From assembly GCF_900106675.1 (NCBI RefSeq), contig NZ_FNOB01000007.1, forward strand, positions 62,001 to 126,000: a stretch of DNA of 64,000 bases. Reading direction: 5' to 3'. Of this stretch, positions 49,196 to 58,352 are shown piece by piece; position 1 is the first letter of the stretch, and every line of letters begins with the position of its first letter. The position numbers and the translations under genes were made by a program. The stretch comes from Allgaiera indica (GTDB taxonomy: Bacteria > Pseudomonadota > Alphaproteobacteria > Rhodobacterales > Rhodobacteraceae). The notes under the pieces were generated by a model that was given only the letters and a program-made list of their open reading frames with translations, had not been told where the DNA came from and made no database searches.

Positions 49196-50533
49196 TTGGA
49201 CATTCTGGGGCTGTTGCCGTCGTCGGGCGGGGTTCTTTATCAGGCGGTTGCCTTCATCATTGCGTTGTCGATCATCGTCACGGTGCATGAATATGGCCAT
49301 TACATCGTCGGCCGGATTTCCGGCATCAAGGCCGAGGTCTTCTCGTTGGGATTCGGCCCGACGCTGATTTCGGCGCATGACCGGCACGGCACGCTTTGGC
49401 GCATCGCGCTGCTGCCGCTGGGCGGCTATGTGCGCTTTGCCGGCGATTCCGACGCGGCCTCGGGGCGCGACGACGGATCCATGGACCAGATGACGCCGGA
49501 AGAACGCCGCCACACCATGCATGGCGCACCGCTTTGGGCGCGGGCGGCGACGGTGCTGGCCGGGCCGATGTTCAATTTCATGCTCTCGGCGCTGATCTTC
49601 GCGGGCTTCTTCCTGTATCAGGGGGTGCCCACGGGCAATGCGGTGATCGGGTCTCTGCATCCGATGCCGGTCAGCGAGCAGGGCTTTCAGCCCGGCGACA
49701 GGATCGTCGCGGTGAACGGCACGCCCACCTCCACCGGCGCGGCCTTCGCCGCTGTGATCGAGACGCTCAAGCCCAGCCCCCAGGTGACCTACGAGGTCAC
49801 CCGCGACGGCAAGAGCCGTCAGGTCACCGGGCCCTTCCCGCTGCCGCCCTATGTCGCCGCGGTGTCGCCGCTTTCGGCCGCGTCCGAGGCCGGGCTGGAC
49901 CATGGCGACGTGATCACCGCGGTCGACGGCAAGCCGATCTACGCCTTCTCGCAGTTGCAGGATCTGGTGTCGAATTCGGACGGCAAGCCGCTGACGCTGG
50001 ACGTGTGGAAGGACGGCAAGACCCGCGCGGTCACGCTGACGCCGCGACGCACCGATCTGCCGAAGCCCGGCGGCGGGTTCGAGACCCGCTGGCTGATGGG
50101 CATCTCGGGGGGGTATTTCTTCGATCTTCAGTCCCGCACGCCGGGGGTGATCGAGGCGCTCGGCCTTGGGACCGAGCAGATCTGGTACACCGCCAAGACC
50201 AGCCTGTCCGCGCTGTGGCATGTGGCGACCGGCTCGATCAGTTCGTGCAACCTGCGCGGCCCGATCGGCATCGCCGAGACTTCGGGCGCGGCGGCGGCGC
50301 AGGGCTTGTCCAGCTTCATCTGGTTCATCGCGCTGCTTTCCGCGGCGGTGGGGATTCTGAACCTGTTTCCGGTGCCGGTGCTCGATGGCGGACATCTGGT
50401 CTTCCATTTGTGGGAGGCGATCACCGGCCATCCGCCCAGCGAAAAGGCGTTGCGGCTGCTGATGGGGGGCGGGCTGGTGATCATCCTGGCGCTGATGGCG
50501 TTCGCGCTGACCAATGACGTGACCTGCCCCTGA
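49196..50533 (+). CDS. rseP: Site-2 intramembrane zinc metalloprotease RseP
   Basis: RseP cuts transmembrane segments of anti-sigma factors and leftover signal peptides. The 445-residue protein has the zinc motif HEYGH at residues 31-35 in the first membrane helix and two PDZ-type domains in the periplasmic part (FQPGDRIVAVNG and ASEAGLDHGDVITAVDG). The second active-site motif is PVPVLDGGHLVF near the C-terminus. The start is TTG at 49196 with GAGAGGA upstream. It sits between dxr and bamA as in most proteobacteria. Confidence 0.94.
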   Translation: MDILGLLPSSGGVLYQAVAFIIALSIIVTVHEYGHYIVGRISGIKAEVFSLGFGPTLISAHDRHGTLWRIALLPLGGYVRFAGDSDAASGRDDGSMDQMTPEERRHTMHGAPLWARAATVLAGPMFNFMLSALIFAGFFLYQGVPTGNAVIGSLHPMPVSEQGFQPGDRIVAVNGTPTSTGAAFAAVIETLKPSPQVTYEVTRDGKSRQVTGPFPLPPYVAAVSPLSAASEAGLDHGDVITAVDGKPIYAFSQLQDLVSNSDGKPLTLDVWKDGKTRAVTLTPRRTDLPKPGGGFETRWLMGISGGYFFDLQSRTPGVIEALGLGTEQIWYTAKTSLSALWHVATGSISSCNLRGPIGIAETSGAAAAQGLSSFIWFIALLSAAVGILNLFPVPVLDGGHLVFHLWEAITGHPPSEKALRLLMGGGLVIILALMAFALTNDVTCP

Positions 50534-50645
50534 GGCTGCCTCGGTCGGCCCGCGAACCCGGACCACGGCACCCGGCCTGCCGGCCTTTGCGGCGGCGCAG
50601 GTTTCGCGAATGCGCTATTGGGTTCAAAGCGTTGCCGGCATTTCG

Positions 50646-50710
50646 CCGCAATCGCGCCATATTCACCCCCTAGAAATGCAGGCGGGTGAATATGCGGGGC
50701 GCGATTGCGG
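50646..50710 (+). other. Long interrupted hairpin upstream of the 45-residue ORF
   Basis: The left arm 50646-50668 pairs with the right arm 50684-50710. The inner stem of ten bases is ATATTCACCC with GGGTGAATAT. The outer stem of thirteen bases (50646-50658 with 50698-50710, ending GCAATCGCGCC and GGCGCGATTGC) is perfect apart from the GCGG bulge at 50694-50697. The loop is 15 bases. There is no T-run, so it is not a standard terminator. It ends 40 bases before the small ORF start. Confidence 0.75.
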
Positions 50711-50750
50711 GCAAGGTTGCCCGCCGGGCGACCCGCGGCGAGGTGAGGCG

Positions 50751-50888
50751 ATGCAGACGATCCAGAGCGGTTACCGGGGCCTTTCGCTGCTGCTGAAGAT
50801 CAATTTCGACCGTCTGTTCGTGGTCGGCACGATCATTGTCGGGCTTCTGGCCGGGGCCTTCCTGGGCACGGCGATCGCGGGCCTGTGA
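50751..50888 (+). CDS. Small single-pass membrane protein, 45 residues
   Basis: The ORF reads MQTIQSGYRGLSLLLKINFD and continues into a hydrophobic segment (about residues 21-44, RLFVVGTIIVGLLAGAFLGT), ending at Leu45. AGGTGAGG lies just before the ATG, and the hydrophobic plan with a positive N-terminal half looks real. It lies between rseP and bamA, preceded by a long hairpin. I do not recognise a family. A role near the envelope assembly genes is only inferred from position. Confidence 0.6.
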   Translation: MQTIQSGYRGLSLLLKINFDRLFVVGTIIVGLLAGAFLGTAIAGL

Positions 50889-51030
50889 TTCTCTGACATT
50901 CGCGCGAACCTGCGGGCCGCCGCGGCGGCGTTGCTGCGCGCTTGCGCGGGGTTTGCCGCGGGGTTTGCGGGGCGCCGCGAAGGCCCGGCCCGAAGGCGCC
51001 GATTGGCGGCCCGAAGATGCGCGTGCCATT

Positions 51031-51059
51031 TTGACATCCCCCCCCAATGCCGTTACTCA
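51031..51059 (+). promoter_or_regulatory. Putative promoter upstream of bamA
   Basis: A perfect -35-like TTGACA at 51031-51036 is followed after 17 bases by TACTCA (51054-51059), a poor -10. A run of eight C lies between. It is 37-65 bases upstream of the bamA start codon, so bamA may have its own promoter besides read-through from rseP. Confidence 0.4.
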
Positions 51060-51095
51060 GAACGAAGCGATCAAAGCAAGAGGCGGGGACAGAAA

Positions 51096-53477
51096 ATGCA
51101 CGACACATCCGGTTGCCGGGCGGCTGGCGCGGAACGGCGCGGGGCGCGGCGGCGCTTGTCTTCGCTGGGTGTCCTCCTGCTGTCGAGTCCATTGATCCTT
51201 GGCACCGGCGCGGCGCTGGTGGCAAGCGCGCCGGCGGCCCAGGCGCAAAGCTACCGCTTCACCTCGATCAAGGTCGAAGGCAACCAGCATATCGAAAGCG
51301 GCACCATCGTTTCGATCCTGCATCTTCAGCGTGGCAAGGCCCTGAGCGCGGCCGACCTGAACGACGCCTATCAGCGCCTTGCCCAGAAGCACCTGTTCGA
51401 GTCCATCGTTCTGACCCCGCGCGGCAATACGCTGGTGGTGAAGGTCACCGAATATCCGACGATCGACAAGATCGCCTTCGAGGGTAACGAGCGCTACAAG
51501 GACAAGGAACTGTCGAAGCTGATCAAATCAACCGCGCATCGGGTCTATTCCCCGGCCCAGGCCGAGGCCGACGCGGCGACGATCGCCAAGTTCTACTACG
51601 CCCGCGGCCGCTACGCGGCGATCGTGACGCCGAAGATCATCAAACGGCCCGACAACGCCGTCGATCTGGTGTTCGAGATCCGCGAGGGCAAGACCACCGA
51701 GGTGCAGCGCATCTCGATCATCGGCAATCAGCATTTCACCAACCGCCGCCTGCGGCAGGTGCTGGCGACCAAGCAGGCTGGGCTGCTGCATCAGTTCATC
51801 CAATCCGACACCTACCTGCACGAGCGCATCGCGGAAGATCGCCAGAAGCTGACCGAATTCTATCAGCGCCGCGGCTTCATCGACTTCGAGATCCTCGATG
51901 TCGCCTCGGAATTCGAGCGCAACCGCTCGGGCTTTTTCCTGACCTTCACGGTGCATGAGGGGCTGCCCTATACCTTCGGCAAGATCACCATGGCCAGCGA
52001 TGTCCCCGGGCTGAGCGCGAAGCCCTATGAGAAGGCGCTGCGCATCCGTGCCGGCAGCACCTATTCGCCGCTGGTGATGAAGGACAACATCCGCCGGATC
52101 GAGAACATCCTGGCCGAGCAGGGGGTGACCTTCGTCACCGTCGATCCGGTGATCACCCGCGACCGTGCCAACCAGAAGCTCAACATCGTCTTCACCCTGA
52201 AGAAATCTCCGCGCGTCTTCGTCCAGCGGATCGACATCCAGGGCAACACCACCACGCTGGACCGCGTGATCCGGCGCCAGTTCCACACCGCCGAAGGCGA
52301 CCCCTTCAACCCGCGCAAGATCCAGGCCGCGGCAGACCGGCTGCGCAAGCTGGGCTATTTCTCCGACGTCGAGGTCAGCACCAAGCCGGGGTCTGGCCCC
52401 GACGAGGTGATCGTCGATGTCAACGTGAAGGAAAAGCCTACCGGATCACTGACCTTCGGGCTCAGCTACGGTGTGTCGTCGGGCGTCGGCGCGGTGGTCA
52501 ACTTCGCGGAATCGAACTTTCTGGGTCGCGGCCAGGCGGTGAACTTCCAGATCAATACCGGCGTCAACAATGCCAGTTCCGTGGTCTCCTTCGTCGAACC
52601 CTACCTGCTGGGCCGTGACGTGCAGTTCGGCTTCAACGCCTTCTATTCGCGGCAGAATTACTACAACACCTATTTCGACAGCAGCTCTTACGGTGTGCAG
52701 CCCAGCCTGACCTTCCCGGTTTCGAACAACGGCAAGCTGACGCTGAACTACCGGTTTGCCTCGGACAGCATGTCGAATGTCGATTCGGGCGCGGCGGTTC
52801 CGTCGGCGGTGCTGCAAAGCGAGGTCGGAAGCCGGACCACGTCGAGCCTGGGCTACGAATACAGTTTCGACAGCCGCCGCACCGGGTTGGACCCCAATGA
52901 CGGTATCATGATGAGCTTTGGCCAGGATTTTGCCGGGGCCGGTGGCGCCAACCGCTATATCAAGACCTCGGCCAAGCTGGCGGGCCAGACCCGGATCTTC
53001 GATGACGAGGTGACGCTGCGCGCGACGCTGAAGGGCGGGTTGCTGAGCATGCTCAGCGGCCAGTCCTCGCGCGCGGTGGACCGCTACAACAACAACGGCG
53101 AGATCCGCGGCTTCCGGCCCTGGGGCATCGGCCCGCGCGACCTGAACGCGACCAACCAGGACGCGCTTGGCGGCAACAAGTTCGCCGTGCTGCGGCTAGA
53201 GGCCGATTTCCCGCTGGGCCTGCCGGCGGAATACGGCATCTCGGGCGGGGTGTTTTGGGACATGGGGTCGGTCTGGGGGCTGAATTCCTCGGAACTGGCG
53301 CTGATGACCGCATCGTCGCAGGATACGGCGAAATTCCATCTGCGCTCTGCCATTGGGCTTTCGATCTTCTGGAAAACCCCGATCGGGCCGCTGCGGTTCA
53401 ACTTCTCGCACGCGATCAAGAAGGAATCCTACGACCGGGTGCAGAATTTCGACCTGACCATCTCTAGCCAGTTCTAG
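51096..53477 (+). CDS. bamA: Outer-membrane protein assembly factor BamA
   Basis: BamA inserts beta-barrel proteins into the outer membrane. The 793-residue precursor has a long signal peptide ending at about residue 50 (SAPAAQA). Five POTRA repeats follow (the first begins YRFTSIKVEGNQHIESGTI; later ones include DKIAFEGNERYKDKEL and QRIDIQGNTTTLDRVI), then a 16-strand barrel with the RGFRPWGIGPR-type loop-6 region. The protein ends in Phe (LTISSQF), the normal barrel signal. The ATG at 51096 was preferred to upstream in-frame starts because it yields a proper signal peptide. Confidence 0.95.
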   Translation: MHDTSGCRAAGAERRGARRRLSSLGVLLLSSPLILGTGAALVASAPAAQAQSYRFTSIKVEGNQHIESGTIVSILHLQRGKALSAADLNDAYQRLAQKHLFESIVLTPRGNTLVVKVTEYPTIDKIAFEGNERYKDKELSKLIKSTAHRVYSPAQAEADAATIAKFYYARGRYAAIVTPKIIKRPDNAVDLVFEIREGKTTEVQRISIIGNQHFTNRRLRQVLATKQAGLLHQFIQSDTYLHERIAEDRQKLTEFYQRRGFIDFEILDVASEFERNRSGFFLTFTVHEGLPYTFGKITMASDVPGLSAKPYEKALRIRAGSTYSPLVMKDNIRRIENILAEQGVTFVTVDPVITRDRANQKLNIVFTLKKSPRVFVQRIDIQGNTTTLDRVIRRQFHTAEGDPFNPRKIQAAADRLRKLGYFSDVEVSTKPGSGPDEVIVDVNVKEKPTGSLTFGLSYGVSSGVGAVVNFAESNFLGRGQAVNFQINTGVNNASSVVSFVEPYLLGRDVQFGFNAFYSRQNYYNTYFDSSSYGVQPSLTFPVSNNGKLTLNYRFASDSMSNVDSGAAVPSAVLQSEVGSRTTSSLGYEYSFDSRRTGLDPNDGIMMSFGQDFAGAGGANRYIKTSAKLAGQTRIFDDEVTLRATLKGGLLSMLSGQSSRAVDRYNNNGEIRGFRPWGIGPRDLNATNQDALGGNKFAVLRLEADFPLGLPAEYGISGGVFWDMGSVWGLNSSELALMTASSQDTAKFHLRSAIGLSIFWKTPIGPLRFNFSHAIKKESYDRVQNFDLTISSQF

Positions 53478-53485
53478 GGGCGGCC

Positions 53486-54247
53486 ATGGGCCTTTTGCGC
53501 AAGATGTTCGGGGGGGTGCTGGCGGCCCCCCTGGCCGTCGGGATCGCGGGGGTGCCCTTGCCCGGGGGCGCGCAGGTGGCGAACTATCCGCTGGGTCAGT
53601 CGGTGAATGCCGGTCGCGGCGCGGTGCAAAGCCCGGTGCTGACGCTCGACCGCGACCGCATGTTTGCGGATTCGGATTTCGGCAAGCGGGTGGCGGCCGA
53701 GGTCGCGGCGGCGCAGGCGCGGCTGCTGGCGGAAAACCACAAGAAGGAAACCGCCCTGGCGGACGAGGAAAAGAAGCTGACAGACGAGCGCAAGACCGTG
53801 TCGCCCGAAGCGTTCGAGAAGCTTGCCAATGCCTTCGACGCCAAGGTGCAGAAGATTCGCCGCGATCAGGACGCGAAGAACCGCATCATCCAGGCCTGGC
53901 GCCAGAAGGAACGCCAGCGCTTCTATGAGGCCGCGCTGCCGATCCTTGGGCAGTTGGTGCGCGATTCCGGCGCGGTCGCGATCCTGAATTCGCAGGCGGT
54001 GTTCCTGTCGTTCAAGTCGATCGACGTGACCGACAGGGCGATCGCGCGGCTCGACGCCACGCTAGGCGACGGCGCAAAAGGCGCGGGCAAGATCGATCTT
54101 TCGGCCAGCCCGCCGCCGGCACCTTCGGTCAGCGATGGCGATGCCGGATCGGCCCCGCGCGAGGTTGCCGTGCCGGGCGTGGGTGAGGCCGTCGCCCCGA
54201 ACGGCGTGGCCCCGCCCGGCGGCGGGGCGGCGGCTTCGGGGAACTGA
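53486..54247 (+). CDS. OmpH/Skp-family periplasmic chaperone
   Basis: Skp-type chaperones hold unfolded outer-membrane proteins for BamA. The 253-residue protein has a signal peptide (cleavage near GGAQV, about residue 30) and a VLTLDRDRMFADSDFGKRVA segment typical of the family. A charged coiled coil follows (LLAENHKKETALADEEKKLT onward) and then a trimer-core return (AILNSQAVFLSFKSIDVTDR). A Pro/Gly/Ala-rich tail of about 40 residues is extra. It starts 8 bases after bamA. Confidence 0.88.
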   Translation: MGLLRKMFGGVLAAPLAVGIAGVPLPGGAQVANYPLGQSVNAGRGAVQSPVLTLDRDRMFADSDFGKRVAAEVAAAQARLLAENHKKETALADEEKKLTDERKTVSPEAFEKLANAFDAKVQKIRRDQDAKNRIIQAWRQKERQRFYEAALPILGQLVRDSGAVAILNSQAVFLSFKSIDVTDRAIARLDATLGDGAKGAGKIDLSASPPPAPSVSDGDAGSAPREVAVPGVGEAVAPNGVAPPGGGAAASGN

Positions 54248-54415
54248 GGGCGCCCGCTGCTTTGCCTGTGCCGTGACGCGATCCGCGCGCCCAGGCTGCG
54301 GCAAAGTGGGCGATGTGCGAAGCATTCCAGTGGCTTGCCCTTGGCTCGCCGTGTTGTTATCGAAACGCGACATCGCCCCGGCGCGGGTGATTGCCCCGGA
54401 AGAGAGGAGACCGAG

Positions 54416-54877
54416 ATGACCGACGCCCCGATCACCGAGGCTGACCTGTCGCTGATCCAGCGTGTGATTCCGCACCGTTACCCGTTCCTGCTGGTCGACA
54501 AGCTGCGCGACATCGTGCCCGGGAAATCGGCGGTGGGGATCAAGAACGTCACCTTCAACGAGCCACATTTCCAGGGTCATTTCCCGGGCCAGCCGATCAT
54601 GCCCGGTGTCACCATCGTCGAGGCGATGGCGCAGACGGCCGGCGTTCTGGTGGGGATCACGCTGGATCTGGTAGACAAGGAATTGCTGGTCTATTTCATG
54701 AACATCGACAATTGCAAGTTCCGCCGCAAGGTGGTGCCCGGCGATGTGCTGGAAATGCATGTGACGGTCAAGCGCGGCGGTGGCAAGATCTGGAAATTCC
54801 TGGGCGAGGCCAAAGTCGACGGCGAATTGGCGACCCAGGCGGAATTCACCGCGATGATCGACCTCAGGGGCAATTGA
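54416..54877 (+). CDS. fabZ: 3-hydroxyacyl-[acyl carrier protein] dehydratase
   Basis: FabZ dehydrates 3-hydroxyacyl-ACP in fatty-acid elongation and competes with LpxA for 3-hydroxyacyl chains. The 153-residue hot-dog protein has [13 protein letters not shown], the catalytic His in [15 protein letters not shown] and the catalytic Glu in [17 protein letters not shown] lies ahead of the ATG. Its TGA overlaps the lpxA ATG. The 168-base gap upstream shows no other gene; lpxD, often here, is missing. Confidence 0.96.
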   Translation: MTDAPITEADLSLIQRVIPHRYPFLLVDKLRDIVPGKSAVGIKNVTFNEPHFQGHFPGQPIMPGVTIVEAMAQTAGVLVGITLDLVDKELLVYFMNIDNCKFRRKVVPGDVLEMHVTVKRGGGKIWKFLGEAKVDGELATQAEFTAMIDLRGN

Positions 54878-55674
54878 TGTCTGTCGATCCCTCGGCCAGG
54901 ATCCATCCCAGCGCGGTGATCGAGGCGGGCGCGGTGATTGGTCCGGGCTGCCGGATCGGGCCGTTCTGCAGCGTCGGGCCCGAGGTGCGGCTGGGCGCGG
55001 GCGTCGAACTGAAAAGCCACGCCGTGGTGACCGGCTGGACCGAGATCGGCGACGAGAGCGTGATCTTTCCCTTCGCGGTGGTCGGAGAGATCCCGCAGGA
55101 CCTGAAATATCACGGCGAACATACCCGCCTGGTCGTCGGCAAGCGCAACCGCATCCGCGAGGGCGCGACGCTGAACACCGGCACCGAGGGCGGCGGCGGC
55201 GTGACCCGGCTAGGTGACGACAACCTGATCATGACCGGCGCCCATGTCGGCCATGACGCCCAGCTGGGCAGCCGCATTGTGCTGGCCAACCAGGTGGCGA
55301 TCGCCGGCCATTGCGTGATCGGCGACGACGTGATCGTCGGGGGGCTGTCGGGGATCCATCAATTCGTGCGCATCGGGCGCGGCGCGATCATCGGCGCGGT
55401 CACCATGGTCGCGAACGACGTCATTCCCCACGGTCTGGTGCAGGCGCCGCGCGGCGAACTCGACGGGCTTAACCTGGTGGGGCTGAAACGCAAGGGCGTG
55501 GCGCGCGCCGACATCACCGCGCTGCGCGCCGCCTATCAGATGCTGGCCCAGGGCGAGGGGCCGTTCCTGGACCGCGCCCGCCGCCTGGCCGAAGAGACCG
55601 ACAGCGAATATGTCCGCGAGGTCACCGATTTCATCCTGTCCGCCACCGATCGTTCCTTCCTGACACCGCGATGA
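54877..55674 (+). CDS. lpxA: UDP-N-acetylglucosamine acyltransferase
   Basis: LpxA puts the first 3-hydroxyacyl chain on UDP-GlcNAc in lipid A synthesis. The 265-residue protein is a left-handed beta-helix of hexapeptide repeats (IHPSAVIEAGAVIGPGCRIG and on) with the catalytic His in MTGAHVGHDAQLG and the GGLSGIHQFVRIGRGAIIG region. It overlaps fabZ by one base and lpxI by four. Confidence 0.96.
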   Translation: MSVDPSARIHPSAVIEAGAVIGPGCRIGPFCSVGPEVRLGAGVELKSHAVVTGWTEIGDESVIFPFAVVGEIPQDLKYHGEHTRLVVGKRNRIREGATLNTGTEGGGGVTRLGDDNLIMTGAHVGHDAQLGSRIVLANQVAIAGHCVIGDDVIVGGLSGIHQFVRIGRGAIIGAVTMVANDVIPHGLVQAPRGELDGLNLVGLKRKGVARADITALRAAYQMLAQGEGPFLDRARRLAEETDSEYVREVTDFILSATDRSFLTPR

Positions 55675-56501
55675 CCGACAATTCCCAATCCGGCCGCCTG
55701 GCCCTGATCTGCGGTGCCGGGGCGCTGCCCGCGCTGCTGGCCCGGGCCGCGGGCGCGCCGCTGATCTGCGCCGTCGACGGCTACGAGGTCGAGGGGCTGA
55801 CCCCCGACATCCAGTTCCGGCTGGAGCGGTTGGTGCCGTTCCTCGACCGTCTGCACGACGAGGGGGTAACGCGGGTGGCCTTCGCCGGAGGCATCCGGCG
55901 GCCCCGGCTTGATCCGGCGCTCTTTGATCCGGCCACCGCGCAACTGGTGCCGAAGATCCTGCCCGCGATCCAGCAGGGCGACGACGCGCTGTTGCGCGCG
56001 ATCCTCGCGCTGTACGAGGACGCGGGCTTCACCGTCCTGGGGGCGCATGACATCGCCCCCGATCTGGTGCCCGACGCGGGCGTGCTGGGCCGCAGCGCCC
56101 CCACCGCCGCCGACGAACGTGACGCCGCGCGCGCCGCCGAGATCGTCGCGGCGCTGGGGGCGGTGGATGTGGGGCAGGGCGCGGTGGTGGCGCAGGGGTT
56201 GTGCCTTGCGGTTGAATCCCTGCCGGGCACCGATGCGATGCTTGATTTCGTGGCCGCCACCGGGGTGGCGCTGCGCCCTGATCCGAAGGGCGCCCGGGGC
56301 GTGCTCTACAAGGCGCCGAAGCCCGGGCAGGAACGCCGCATGGATCTGCCCGCGCTCGGCCCCGAGACGGTGCGCCGGGCCGCGGCGGCGGGCCTGGCCG
56401 GCATCGCCTGGGAGGCGGGCGGCGTCCTGCTGCTGGGCCGCGAGGCGGTCGAGGCCGAGGCCGAGGCTGCGGGGCTATTTCTGTGGGCGCGAGAGCCATG
56501 A
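55671..56501 (+). CDS. lpxI: UDP-2,3-diacylglucosamine pyrophosphatase LpxI
   Basis: LpxI cleaves UDP-2,3-diacylglucosamine to lipid X and UMP, replacing LpxH in alphaproteobacteria. The 276-residue protein has LALICGAGALPALLARAA at the N-terminus, the RVAFAGGIRRPRLDP segment and a C-terminal catalytic domain with TDAMLDFVAAT, ARGVLYKAPKPGQERRMDLP and LGRE. It overlaps both lpxA and lpxB by ATGA junctions. Confidence 0.94.
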   Translation: MTDNSQSGRLALICGAGALPALLARAAGAPLICAVDGYEVEGLTPDIQFRLERLVPFLDRLHDEGVTRVAFAGGIRRPRLDPALFDPATAQLVPKILPAIQQGDDALLRAILALYEDAGFTVLGAHDIAPDLVPDAGVLGRSAPTAADERDAARAAEIVAALGAVDVGQGAVVAQGLCLAVESLPGTDAMLDFVAATGVALRPDPKGARGVLYKAPKPGQERRMDLPALGPETVRRAAAAGLAGIAWEAGGVLLLGREAVEAEAEAAGLFLWAREP

Positions 56502-57649
56502 AGCTGTTTCTGGTCGCCGGAGAGGCCTCGGGCGACCGGCTGGGCGCGGCGCTGATGGAAGGGCTGAAGACGCTGGCGCCGGGGGTTGCCTTCGCGGGGG
56601 TCGGCGGGCCGCTGATGCAGGCACAAGGTCTGCAAAGCCTGTTTCCCATGGACGAACTCTCGGTCATGGGAATCGCTGAAATTCTACCGAAATACAGAAA
56701 GTTGCGGCGCAGGCTTCATCAAACGGCCGAGGCCGTCCTGGCCGATCCGCCCGACGCGCTGATCACCATTGACAGCCCCGATTTCTGCCTGCGCGTGGCG
56801 CGTCTGGTGCGCGCCAGGCGGCCTGAACAGCGCACGATCCACTACGTCGCGCCCTCGGTCTGGGCGTGGCGTCCGGGGCGGGCGGCGAAGATGGCCGAGG
56901 TGATCGACCATGTGTTGGCGCTGTTGCCCTTCGAGCCGCCGCTGATGCAGGCGGTGGGAATGAGCTGCGATTTCGTCGGCCATCCGGTGGTGGCCGAGCC
57001 GCGCGCCACCGCCGCCGAGGCGCAGGCCTTCCGCGAAACCCATGGCATCGGGAAAGCGCCGCTGATCCTGGTGCTGCCCGGCTCTCGGCGCGGAGAGGTC
57101 GGGCGGCTGGGCCCGGTCTTCGGCGCGGCGCTGGGGCTTGTGGTGGCCGCGCGCCCCGAGGCTCGGGTGGTGTTGCCGACGGTGGCGCATGTGGCGGGGG
57201 CGGTGCGCGCGATGGCCGCTGCCTGGCCCGGCGCGCCGGTGGTGGTGGAGACGGCGGACGACAAGCGCGCGGCCTTTGCGGCGGCGGATGTGGCGCTGGC
57301 GGCGTCGGGGACCGTGTCGCTGGAACTGGCGGCGAACGCGGTGCCGATGGTGATCGGCTACAATTTCAACCGCCTGACGTGGGAAATCATCAAGCGCCGC
57401 GCGCTGATCGACACGGTGACGCTGGTCAATCTGGTCTCTGACACAAGGGTGGTGCCGGAATTCCTGGGCCCCGCCTGCCGGGCCGAGGCGATCGCGCCGG
57501 CGCTGTTGCGGATGATGGCGGCGGGGCCCGAACGGGCGGCAGAACTGGATGCCATGGCGGTGACGATGCAACGCCTGGGCGCGGGCGGCGAGGCGCCGGG
57601 CCTGCGCGCCGCGCGCTCGGTTCTGGGGGCGCTGGGGCACCGTGCCTGA
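56498..57649 (+). CDS. lpxB: Lipid-A-disaccharide synthase
   Basis: LpxB joins lipid X and UDP-2,3-diacylglucosamine. The 383-residue glycosyltransferase has LFLVAGEASGDRLGAALME, ELSVMGIAEILPKY, IHYVAPSVWAWRPGRA and VLPGSRRGEVGRLGPVF, all family marks. It starts inside the lpxI stop (ATGA) and ends the lipid A run. The 85-base gap after it, before the convergent tetR gene, is AT-richer and has a weak TTGCTT/AAGCAA stem at 57660-57681. Confidence 0.96.
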   Translation: MKLFLVAGEASGDRLGAALMEGLKTLAPGVAFAGVGGPLMQAQGLQSLFPMDELSVMGIAEILPKYRKLRRRLHQTAEAVLADPPDALITIDSPDFCLRVARLVRARRPEQRTIHYVAPSVWAWRPGRAAKMAEVIDHVLALLPFEPPLMQAVGMSCDFVGHPVVAEPRATAAEAQAFRETHGIGKAPLILVLPGSRRGEVGRLGPVFGAALGLVVAARPEARVVLPTVAHVAGAVRAMAAAWPGAPVVVETADDKRAAFAAADVALAASGTVSLELAANAVPMVIGYNFNRLTWEIIKRRALIDTVTLVNLVSDTRVVPEFLGPACRAEAIAPALLRMMAAGPERAAELDAMAVTMQRLGAGGEAPGLRAARSVLGALGHRA

Positions 57650-57734
57650 AGCGCAGCCGTTGCTTTTGATATTGCAAGCAAAAATAATGTCTTGCCGCGC
57701 TGTCTTGAAGTGATGCGTGAAGGTTGCGCGGGCT

Positions 57735-58352
57735 TCATTCGTCCTGAGGCAAGAGGCCCAGGCCGCGCAGATAGATACCGACGCCGGTTTCAAGCAATTG
57801 CTCGGGCGGGAACGGGGCCGTGGCGCCGGGGGAGCCGCGCGCGAAAAGCTCTACCACGCCGTGGCTGAGCGCCCAGATATGGGCCGAGAACATCGCCGCG
57901 GGGGGGCGTTTTTCCGGCGGGATGCGTTGGGCCAACGCCGCGGCGGCCTGTTCCAGCACCGCGCGGGCGCGATTGGCGACGTGGTTCAGTTCGGGGTTGG
58001 CGGTCAGCGAGATGCCACTTTCGAACATCGCCATGTAATGGCCGGGGAACTTGCGTGCGAAGGCCAGATAGGCGCGGCCGGTGGCCTCGAATGCGGCCAG
58101 CGCGGTGGGCTGGCCATGGTCGTAGGCATGCTCCATCAGATCGGCGAAGATCACATAGCCCTGGCGCGCGGCCTCGGCGATCAGGTCGTCGCGCCCGGCG
58201 AAATGGCGATAGACGGCGGCCGGGGTCACGCCCGCGGCCTTGGCGGCCTCAGACAGGGTGAAGCCCTGCGGCCCCTTGTCCTTGATCAGCGCAAGCGCCG
58301 CATCGACCAGAGCCTGACGCAGATTGCCGTGGTGATAGCCTTGCTTAGCCAT
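57735..58352 (-). CDS. TetR-family regulator with a WHG-type C-terminal domain
   Basis: The 205-residue protein has an N-terminal helix-turn-helix ([20 protein letters not shown] then [20 protein letters not shown]) and a helical ligand domain of the WHG type ([16 protein letters not shown]). Its start overlaps the end of the ppk2 gene by eight bases, so it is co-transcribed with it. Ligand is unknown; autoregulation of the run is possible. Confidence 0.87.
   Translation of the reverse strand: MAKQGYHHGNLRQALVDAALALIKDKGPQGFTLSEAAKAAGVTPAAVYRHFAGRDDLIAEAARQGYVIFADLMEHAYDHGQPTALAAFEATGRAYLAFARKFPGHYMAMFESGISLTANPELNHVANRARAVLEQAAAALAQRIPPEKRPPAAMFSAHIWALSHGVVELFARGSPGATAPFPPEQLLETGVGIYLRGLGLLPQDE

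Noticed and set aside
57660-57681. TTGCTT/AAGCAA stem after lpxB as a terminator
   Set aside because: The stem is only six base pairs with a ten-base loop, AT-rich, and lacks a T-run on either strand.
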